Below, piece by piece: positions 1 to 5,934 of a stretch of 5,934 bases of DNA. This stretch comes from an uncultured Candidatus Altimarinota bacterium (lineage in GTDB: Bacteria > Patescibacteriota > Gracilibacteria > BD1-5 > UBA6164), in contig CALLPO010000037.1 in NCBI GenBank assembly GCA_938015605.1, positions 1-5,934 on the forward strand. Direction: 5' to 3'. Both the position numbers and the translations under genes were made by a program. Below the pieces are notes generated by a model that was given only the letters and a program-made list of their open reading frames with translations, searched no databases and was not told where the DNA came from. Each line of letters begins with the position of its first letter. Position 1 is the first letter of the stretch.

Positions 1-1
1 C

Positions 2-187
2 TCTCTTGCTCTTGAAAAGAGTAAGATACAGAAAGAGTTATTAAATGTTTTCAATAACTCTCTCTTGAATTCTCTCCCTTTTCAAGGGAAAGAGGCAAAA
101 GATAACACAGAAAGTGTCTGGAATGACAATAAACTAGAAAATAATTTAAACACACACTATGAATATAGAAAGAACAATATTAAATAA
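2..187 (+). CDS. C-terminal end of an unidentified protein (partial, 5' end outside window)
   Basis: This frame is open from the window edge for 61 codons and ends in TAA at 185-187, with no TAA, TAG or TGA before that. The peptide is polar and rich in Asn, Lys and Glu (for example KSKIQKELLN, then ESVWNDNKLENN). It reads like the disordered tail of a longer protein, and no domain can be recognised. Its last 29 nt overlap the start of the next gene in another frame, so the two are probably cotranscribed and translationally coupled. The alternative is a chance open frame: in DNA this AT-rich a run of 61 codons is uncommon but not rare. A small inverted repeat lies inside it at 71-93. No function can be assigned. 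Confidence 0.45.
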   Translation, partial: SLALEKSKIQKELLNVFNNSLLNSLPFQGKEAKDNTESVWNDNKLENNLNTHYEYRKNNIK

Positions 188-830
188 CATCAGTATAGTT
201 TCACTTATTCTTTGAATAGCAATTATTCTACTTTGATCTTGTAAGTTTATTGATTTGAAATTCACGATAACAACTATCTGAGCAATTTCTGCTTTCTGGT
301 ACTGATACAAAAAGTATGAACGAGATAAAGAATTACAAATAATTGACAAGTATACTAAGAAATATAATGAGATACAAAAATACGTTTATAATCGTCTTAT
401 GGATGATGAATTTGAAGTAAAATTATGAAAGGTTGATTTTATAAAAATTATGAATTTATGGTATGAAGAGTTCTTTCTATACAAGCAATGATATATAAGT
501 AAGAAGTTATGGAAAGAATGGAGGAAGTGGATAAAAGAAGATGTATACCTATTCATGAGTAAGTCATATTCAAGGTATGAGAAATTATCACACCTTGAGA
601 AAAAAGAAAATGATTACTTACAGAGTGTGATTCAATGAGCTGAATTCATTACATCAATATGATATTTTAAAAGACATAGTAAACACAATAAAGAACTTAT
701 TTCATCAAAATTTATTGAAATGTTAGTCTGATACATAAAAGACTATATAAAAGAGACAAAACCAAAGTCAGACTTAGAAAAAAACTGGAACAAAATAACT
801 AAAATAACTTTAAAAGAACTAAAAAAATAA
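159..830 (+). CDS. Hypothetical membrane-anchored protein, two N-terminal TM segments (TGA = Gly)
   Basis: This 223-aa protein is read with code 25. The start is the first ATG after an in-frame TAA at 147-149, and it keeps the hydrophobic N-terminus complete. Residues about 11-28 and 33-50 are two hydrophobic segments forming a membrane hairpin. They are followed by a very charged stretch (KKYERDKELQ) that should put the roughly 170-residue C-terminal part in the cytoplasm. That part is mostly helical, with an aromatic-rich patch from M98 (LWYEEFFLYKQGYI, then LWKEWRKW). The patch faintly recalls DUF4760-type proteins, which carry an N-terminal TM pair and a similar 'YEE...YKxGxI' helix, but this is only an impression. 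Residues 25-28 (LGSC) weakly resemble a lipobox, but the second hydrophobic segment directly after argues for a membrane hairpin instead. All nine glycines are TGA and none is GGN. The gene overlaps the preceding frame by 29 nt and ends 4 nt before ileS. It has no clear Shine-Dalgarno sequence. The function is unknown. Confidence 0.85.
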
Positions 831-834
831 CCCC

Positions 835-3800
835 ATGTACAACAAAGTAAACCCAAAACAAAGCTTTCCTAAATTAGAAGAAGAAGTTCTAGAATTCTGG
901 AATGAGGAGAAAATATTTGAAGAGAGTATGGACAGACCTGATGCTGAGGAATTCAATTTTTATGATGGACCTCCATTTGCAACGTGAACTCCACATTATG
1001 GTCATATTCTGGCTGGAACCATTAAAGACGTGATACCTAGATACCAAACTATGCTTGGAAAAAAGGTTGAGAGAAGATTTGGTTGGGATACTCATGGGTT
1101 ACCAATTGAAAATATTGTTGAGAAAAAAATGTGAATCTCTGGAAAGGATGATATTGAAAAAATGTGAGTTCATGCTTTTAATGAGGAGTGTAGAGCTAAT
1201 GTTTTTGGGTACGTTGATGAGTGGAAAAAAACAGTAAACAGAATGGGAAGATGGGTAGATATGGAGAATGACTACAAAACTATGGATACACCATTTATGG
1301 AGTCTGTTTGGTGGGTTTTTAAAAGTATCTATGATAAAGGTCTAGTGTACGAAGGAAATAGAATCGTTCCTTACTGTCCTAGATGTACTACTCCCCTTTC
1401 TAACTTTGAAGTAAATCAAGGATACAAGGATAAACAAAGTAAAACGGTTACTGTTAAATTTCCAGTAGTTGGGAACAAAGATAAATATTTACTGGCTTGG
1501 ACAACTACTCCTTGGACTATTCCTAGTGTACTTTCTTTAGCTGTTTGAGTTGATCTAGAATATAGTGAAATTCTTGACAAAGCTACTGGAGAAACATATG
1601 TTTTAGCTTCTGATTTAATCAAAAATTATTACAAAAATGAAGAAGATTATACAGTTACTTCAACAGTAAAATGATCTTGTTTAGTAGGACTAGAAATAGA
1701 ACCAGCTTTTGATGATTTCAAAATTCAATTGTGAGAAATGTGAGTAGATATGTGAAATAATATTCACCTAGGGAAAAATTCATTTAAAGTTGTTCCTGGA
1801 CATCACGTAACTACTGAAGCAGGTACTGGTATTGTTACTACTGCTCCTGGTTACTGAGAAGATGATTATAAGGTAGCTCAGGATCATGATTGTGGTTTTG
1901 TGACTCACTTAGATGATAGTGCAAAAGTTTGTAATCTATTAAATGATGAGTGGAACTGAATGTTTGCCTTTGATTTTAATGATGTTGTTTTACAATATTT
2001 AAAAGATCAGAAAAAAACAGTTCACATTGGAACAATAGATCATTCATATCCTCACTGCTGGAGATGTGATACACCTCTTATTTATAGGGCTATTTCAGCT
2101 TGGTACGTTGCTGTTGAGAAGATTAGAGACAAAATGGTAGCAAATAACTTAAAAACTAACTGGACTCCAGAAAGTATCAAAGAGTGAAGATTTGGAAAAT
2201 GGTTAGAAGGAGCAAGAGATTGGAATATTTCAAGAAATAGATATTGGGGTTCTGCTATGCCAGTTTGGCAAAGTGAAGATAAAAAATCTGAAGTGGTTAT
2301 TGGGAGTATTGAAGAATTATATGAGGCAAATAAGGATTATGGTCAAATAGAACCTAAAGACTGAAAATATATTTACACAAATACTTGAGAAGAAGTAGAT
2401 ATTCACAAACATTTTGTTGATGAAATTTTTGTAAAATGTCCAAAGACTTGAGAAAAACTCAAAAGAATTCCAGAGGTTCTTGATTGCTGGTTTGAAAGTG
2501 GGAGTATGCCGTATGCTAGTAAACACTACCCTTTTGAAGGAAAAGAGGATTTCAAATTCCCTGCTGATTTTATAGCGGAAGGATTGGACCAAACAAGAGG
2601 TTGGTTCTATACTTTGATAATTTTATCAACTGCATTGTTTGAAAGTCCAGCTACTATGAATACTATTGTAAACTGAATAGTGTTAGCTGATGATGGAAGA
2701 AAAATGAGTAAATCACTCAATAACTATCCTGCTCCAGAACTTATTTTTGATAAATATGGTGCTGATGCTATGAGATTTTATCTTATGAATTCTCCGGTTG
2801 TAGAAGGACAAGACATGAGATTTACTGAAGGTGGTGTTGAAGAAGTAGTGAAAAAGGTAATTCTTCCATTATGGAATACGTACAGCTTCTTTGTTACTTA
2901 TGCTAATATTGATGGATTTGAAGCTTGAGAAGATAATACTACTGTAAAAGAAAATCCACTTGATCAATGGATTCTATCAGAACTTCATATTCTTATTAAT
3001 GAAATCACAACTGGTTTAGATTGATACAGAATTAATGAAGCAACAAAAAATATTCCAGCATTTATGGATAACCTTACTAATTGGTATATCAGAAGATCTA
3101 GAAAAAGATTCTGGAAATCAGAAAATGATGGAGATAAAATTCAAGCATATTCAACTCTCCACACTGTACTTGTTGAAGTCTCAAAATGTATTGCTCCATT
3201 TATGCCGTTTGTAGCTGAAAATATTTACCAAAATTTAACTGGAAATAAATCAGTTCATCTAGAACTCTTCCCTACTTATGAAGAAAATCTTGTAAACAAG
3301 AGTTTGAGTGAACAAATGGATAAGACTAAAAAAATTATTAATCTAGGGCTAGCTTGGAGAGTAAATCACAAACTTAAAGTAAGACAACCTCTTAAATCAG
3401 TAACTATTTGAGAACATTTAGAAGAGTATTATCAAAATATCTTGATGGAGGAATTGAATGTAAAAGAAGTTATTGAAGTAGATGGAAACACTCTTGCTAA
3501 ACAAGTTTGTAAACCTAATGGAAGAGCTATTGGTCCTAAGTTTGGGAAAGATGTTAAGTTTATAATGACAGAGGCTAAATCTTGAAACTTTGAGTTACTT
3601 GATAGTGGAAATATTAAAGTATGAGATTTTGAGCTAGAGACTGGAGATTTTGAACTGGTATTTGAAGCTTGAGATTCTGCATATGAAATTGAAGCTGGTT
3701 TTGGGATGGTAATAGCTCTTGATAGTGAGTTAACTCCAGAATTAGAACAAGAATGAATGGCTAGAGATTTAGTGAGATTCATTCAAGATGCTAGAAAAGA

Positions 3801-3993
3801 AGCTGAGTTTAATGTAGAAGATAGAATTGAAATTAGTATCTCTTGAGATAACATTTCTAAAGTTCTAGAAACTTTTGGAAAATATATTGAAACAGAAACT
3901 CTTTCTACCATTAATAGTAATCTAGAAAGTTCTGACTTAGAAAAAGAAGTTGAGATTTGAGAAGAAAAAATTATACTGAAACTAAAGAAATAA
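835..3993 (+). CDS. ileS: Isoleucyl-tRNA synthetase, long IleRS2-type (TGA = Gly, 24 in-frame)
   Basis: This class Ia aminoacyl-tRNA synthetase joins isoleucine to tRNA-Ile in the cytoplasm and edits misactivated valine. The full-length frame gives 1052 aa. Landmarks in order: N-terminal FPKLEEEVLEFW; PFATGTPHYGHI with the HxGH site at H54-H57; GWDTHGLPIE; a CxxC pair at C181/C184; the CP1 editing domain with TTTPWT from T223 and GTGIVTTAPGYGEDDY from G330; a second CxxC at C408/C411 (HCWRCDTPL); ISRNRYWG; LDCWFESG; LDQTRGWFYT; GRKMSKS with K623-S627. The anticodon-binding region includes NWYIRRSRKRFW, and the C-terminal part has GPKFGKDVK and LTPELEQEGMARD. The PFATGxPHYGH form, the length and the lack of a C-terminal zinc finger place it in the eukaryote-like IleRS2 clade rather than bacterial IleRS1. 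The two CxxC pairs probably share a zinc ion. By hand count about a third of glycines are TGA (24 against about 50 GGN) and no GGC is used. It starts 4 nt after the preceding stop codon without a Shine-Dalgarno sequence, suggesting coupled translation. Confidence 0.98.
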
Positions 3994-4004
3994 ATTATAT
4001 TTTA

Positions 4005-4033
4005 ACAAAGGGCTTTTGCTCTTTGTATTTTTA
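4005..4033 (+). terminator. Rho-independent terminator after ileS
   Basis: A 9-bp stem ACAAAGGGC / GCTCTTTGT (one G-T pair) closes a TTTT loop and is followed at once by ATTTTTAT. It lies 11 nt after the ileS stop codon, as expected for an intrinsic terminator. Its T-run merges into a TATACA box immediately upstream of the next gene, so the end of one transcript and the start of the next would be almost adjacent. Confidence 0.8.
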
Positions 4034-4043
4034 TACAAACAAA
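4032..4043 (+). promoter_or_regulatory. Putative -10 box for a leaderless start of the HAD-like gene
   Basis: The hexamer TATACA at 4032-4037 sits 6 nt before the ATG at 4044, the spacing expected if transcription begins at or next to the start codon. No purine-rich Shine-Dalgarno sequence lies between them and no convincing -35 hexamer is visible. Similar boxes precede the next two genes at the same distance, which strengthens the call. The region is AT-rich, so chance matches are possible. Confidence 0.4.
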
Positions 4044-4667
4044 ATGGAACAAACTATGCAAAAATACCTAAATACTCTTCAAGAAGAACTTCATGTTCCA
4101 GATACCATTGGCTGAGTCTACAGATATTGGCAGAGATGTATTTCAGAATTAGAAAGAAAGGATATAAACGTAAATATCTGTGATTATGATGCTACACTTT
4201 TTGGGAGACAACAACAACTAGAAGAAAGTGAATGATTAGCAGAAAATAGATGAGACAAAGGAGTTCAATATTATATGAACGTTATATGACTTACAAAGTT
4301 TATTGATACTTACTTTACTGGTACTTCTGTCCCTGATGACATCATAAAAAATCTTAATCCTGAATATGATCTCATACTTTCTATGTGATTATGGGAAGCT
4401 CAACATGCTAAAATTAATGCTAATCCTCAGCTTAAAAATATAAAACAAAAATTTATAATCAGGCATGAAAAAAAGGTGCTAGAAATGATTAGGTATATTA
4501 TTTTTGATTTAAAATTTATCCCAAAGAGCATAACTGTATATGAGGATAGACCTGAAATATTTGTAGAATTTAGAGAATTTATTGAAGATTTATTTGGGTG
4601 TGAACTGAAGATAGTAAAAGTACTATTAAAAGATAATAAGAAATATGATATTTGGGAAGAGGTGTAG
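4044..4667 (+). CDS. HAD-superfamily hydrolase-like protein, resembling HAD domains of RNA-repair (Swiss Army Knife) proteins
   Basis: This 207-aa protein has five TGA-Gly codons and ends in TAG. HAD-fold phosphatase motifs appear in order. Motif I is D47-Y-D49-A-T51-L after a hydrophobic strand (INVNIC), where the first Asp would be the phosphorylated nucleophile and the second the acid/base. Motif II is plausibly S113 at the end of the strand DLILSMG. Motif III is a Lys in the cluster RHEKKVLEMI. Motif IV is Y166-E-D168-R-P after the strand SITVYEDR. The order 'K...xxxI...xxSIxxYEDRPExxxxF' is the pattern I know from HAD domains of the Swiss Army Knife RNA-repair type. That suggests a phosphatase acting on nucleic-acid ends or nucleotides, but the substrate is not shown by the sequence. 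No cap domain is evident beyond the insert between motifs I and II. The residues after motif I (FGRQQQ) are unusual. The gene stands alone between two terminators. A second in-frame ATG at 4056 is possible, but the box upstream favours 4044. Confidence 0.8.
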
Positions 4668-4668
4668 A

Positions 4669-4699
4669 GGTAGTAATAATTACTACTTTTTTTCTTTTT
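4669..4699 (+). terminator. Rho-independent terminator after the HAD-like gene
   Basis: GTAGTAAT (4670-4677) and ATTACTAC (4679-4686) form a perfect 8-bp inverted repeat around a single base, followed by seven T, one C and five T. In RNA the innermost pairs must open to form the loop, leaving about a 6-bp stem that A-U and G-U pairs can extend back into the TAG stop codon. The position right at the end of the gene and the long T-run make termination likely. The near-perfect palindrome could also be read as a protein-binding site. Confidence 0.75.
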
Positions 4700-4725
4700 A
4701 TGATATTATTATAAATATTAATTGA

Positions 4726-4737
4726 TATTAAAAAACT
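4726..4737 (+). promoter_or_regulatory. Putative -10 box for a leaderless start
   Basis: TATTAA at 4726-4731 lies 6 nt before the ATG at 4738. The intervening AAAACT contains no ribosome-binding purine run. Another TATAAA occurs at 4710-4715 and could serve a short-leader transcript instead. No -35 element is recognisable. The call rests mainly on the same spacing being seen before the flanking genes. Confidence 0.3.
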
Positions 4738-5499
4738 ATGTATCAAATTCAAAATACATTCTCTAATGAAGTCTGAACAGATGATGGAGAAATTTATAAT
4801 ATCTTCACTAAGATTCATAAAGATACTCTAGGTGGTCTTAATTCATATTCAGAATTTAAATCTAAATGTAGTAATAGTAATGGATCCGAAAACTGACACT
4901 ATAAAAAATGGTTTAAATTTATTAATAATATTCAGAGTGAACTAGATCAAAATTATTCACATAGTGTAGACCCTATACAATACCTAAAATTTTTATATGA
5001 AAAAGAAGAAAACTGATGAGAATGACTATCAATTCAAGGAATTTATAACAGATACCCCCATTCAATCACTGCACATTTAGACCGATTTAGATTGTTTTTT
5101 AAAAACACTCTTGAATGGAATTTAAGAGATGCTAGTGATAGAACAGATCTATGAAATAAAAAATTAAAAGCTAGTAATCATCAAGATGGGATAGCTCTAA
5201 AAAATGAAGAAAAAGCAAGTAATGCATGTAGGGTCTTTGCACTAAATGTTATGAATATTATGCAAGTAAAAAACAATAAGCTACCAGAGTATACTACACT
5301 AAAGAATCAACAGGAAAGAAATACTTATAAAGTTGCTGATATATTGTCAATAAACTATAATTCAGTCCAAGAGGTATTAAAAAAACTAAATAAGGTATCA
5401 TGATATTGAGCAATTTCAAATTGATTAAATGTTATTGCTGAAGATAAAAATCTTGATTACAGTTTTTCAAGAGACCATATAAGAAGGATAATAAAGTAG
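4738..5499 (+). CDS. Unrecognised 253-aa protein with possible C-terminal helix-turn-helix (TGA = Gly)
   Basis: The 253-aa frame contains nine TGA-Gly codons against six GGN and ends in TAG. TGA occurs twice in tandem (5014-5019) and again at 5023, giving ENGGEG at residues 92-97, a likely flexible linker. I do not recognise the family. The visible parts are a polar N-terminal region with HYKKWFKFINNI near residues 54-65, then a central segment from L97 (LSIQGIYNRYPHSITAHL...) ending in LEWNLRD with W127. A lysine-rich stretch follows, then near residues 197-220 a segment YKVADILSINYNSVQEVLKKL that fits a helix-turn-helix, and a basic tail RDHIRRIIK. There is no signal peptide or TM segment, so it is probably cytoplasmic and possibly nucleic-acid binding. 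It stands between two hairpins as a single-gene unit. The central segment resembles one in the next gene. A transcription regulator or a protein of a mobile element are both possible. Confidence 0.85.
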
Positions 5500-5516
5500 A
5501 TAAAGTAAAAAAATAC

Positions 5517-5547
5517 AAAAAATAGACTTTTTATTTTTTTTGTTTAT
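5517..5547 (+). terminator. Possible A/T-rich intrinsic terminator
   Basis: AAAAAATA (5517-5524) and TATTTTTT (5532-5539) form an 8-bp stem made only of A-T pairs around the loop GACTTTT, followed by TTGTTTATT. It starts 18 nt after the TAG of the preceding gene. The stem has no G-C pair, so it is weaker than the two upstream terminators and may just be homopolymer noise. Its location in the gap between two genes is the main support. Confidence 0.4.
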
Positions 5548-5568
5548 TATATACAATATATCACTTAC

Positions 5569-5579
5569 TATACATATAA
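5569..5579 (+). promoter_or_regulatory. Putative -10 box for a leaderless start
   Basis: TATACA at 5569-5574 lies 5 nt before the ATG at 5580. It is the same hexamer seen at 4032 before the HAD-like gene. A second -10-like TACAAT is at 5552-5557, which would give a short leader. No Shine-Dalgarno sequence or clear -35 box is visible. Confidence 0.35.
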
Positions 5580-5934
5580 ATGCTTGCAGAGAAATTACAA
5601 ACTCAACAACCAGTATTAATTGAGGCTAAAAACTTAGATGATTATAAGAAAAATCTAGAAACAAGGTATTGAACCGCAAATAGGATAAACAAAAGTTACT
5701 CTGCTAAATTTGATTCTAAATTGAATCAGATAGGAAAACAATTCACTAAAGGCTTAGGGGAATTTATTGACCCCATTTTATTATTACATGAAATGCATTA
5801 TAATTGGAAGTATTCATGTGCTGATATAAATGAAACGTTAAAGGAATTCAATATTTTTTGGGACCAAAGGTGAATGAAAGAACAACTTACTCATTTTTTA
5901 TGATGGAGTGTAAATGATGGCCCTATTATTAGAA
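5580..5934 (+). CDS. N-terminal part of an unrecognised protein (runs off the window end)
   Basis: The first 118 codons are open under code 25 and continue past the window. Three glycines are TGA and four are GGN, including two GGC, a codon absent from ileS. I do not recognise the protein. Residues 1-60 are polar and lysine-rich (NLDDYKKNLETRYGTANR). A hydrophobic helix ILLLHEMHYNWKYS follows near residues 66-79, then a segment from S79 (SCADINETLKEFNIFW...) that ends in FLGWSVND with W109. That segment has the same spacing of Ser, Ile and LxWxxxD as residues 98-131 of the preceding protein, so the two may share a small domain or be distant paralogues. No TM segment or signal peptide is seen. 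The start is the only ATG close to the upstream TATACA box. Confidence 0.75.

Noticed and set aside
9..21. Short inverted repeat CTCTT-GAA-AAGAG and nearby CTCTCTTG direct repeat (1-8 and 60-67)
   Set aside because: Too short and too simple in sequence to separate from chance in AT-rich coding DNA. There are no further copies or regular spacing, so no CRISPR or repeat array.
25..28. Lipoprotein signal (LGSC at residues 25-28 of the protein starting at 159)
   Set aside because: Residue positions are given here. A second hydrophobic segment follows immediately and the -2 Gly is a poor lipobox fit, so a two-helix membrane hairpin explains the region better.
71..93. Hairpin TCTCTCCCTT / AAGGGAAAGA as a terminator
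   Set aside because: The stem is good (one mismatch, TTC loop), but no T-run follows and it lies within an open frame upstream of a closely spaced gene. A role in mRNA structure is possible but unsupported.
985..987. Selenocysteine or tryptophan insertion at TGA
   Set aside because: TGA occurs in every complete gene at many ordinary positions, matches conserved Gly and not Cys/Sec or Trp, and no SECIS-like context is needed to explain it.
3432..3782. Reverse-strand open frame of 116 codons
   Set aside because: It lies fully antisense to the conserved C-terminal part of ileS and its peptide is a low-complexity Ser-rich shadow. The other reverse-strand frames (for example 889-1095, 2317-2592, 4579-4818) are shadows of real genes for the same reason.
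835..3993. ileS as a decayed pseudogene with many premature stops
   Set aside because: All interruptions are TGA and none is TAA or TAG. There is no frameshift over 1052 codons, and several TGA codons sit exactly on conserved glycines, which is recoding and not decay.

Overview
The window comes from a low-GC bacterium that reads TGA as glycine (genetic code 25). This points to the candidate phyla Gracilibacteria (BD1-5) or Absconditabacteria (SR1) of the Patescibacteria/CPR. The proof is inside an isoleucyl-tRNA synthetase gene (835-3993). TGA falls on glycines that the family keeps nearly invariant: before the HxGH signature, in the editing-site APxxGEDD motif, and before the KMSKS loop. Trp positions of the same protein use TGG. 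Read with code 11 or 4, the window looks like a field of broken fragments. Read with code 25, it is fully packed with intact genes, all on the + strand, and every gene ends in TAA or TAG.

Layout: (1) 2-187, the C-terminal tail of a gene entering from the left. (2) 159-830, a 223-aa protein with an N-terminal membrane hairpin, overlapping the first gene by 29 nt. (3) 835-3993, ileS, only 4 nt downstream, so genes 1-3 look like one transcription unit. A terminator-like hairpin follows ileS at 4005-4033. (4) 4044-4667, a 207-aa HAD-superfamily protein with a hairpin plus T-run at its stop codon. (5) 4738-5499, a 253-aa unrecognised protein with a possible C-terminal helix-turn-helix, followed by an A/T-rich hairpin. 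(6) 5580 to the window end, the first 118 codons of another unrecognised protein that shares a short motif pattern with gene 5.

Genes 4, 5 and 6 appear to be separate single-gene units. Each is preceded by a terminator-like hairpin and by a -10-like hexamer (TATACA, TATTAA, TATACA) only 5-6 nt before its ATG. No gene has a visible Shine-Dalgarno sequence, so leaderless mRNAs are a reasonable inference. IleS is a core translation enzyme. The other genes show no evident pathway link to it, and I see no defence island, CRISPR array, insertion sequence, tRNA or rRNA. The three intergenic gaps are 50, 70 and 80 bp, and nothing longer than 300 bp lacks a gene.
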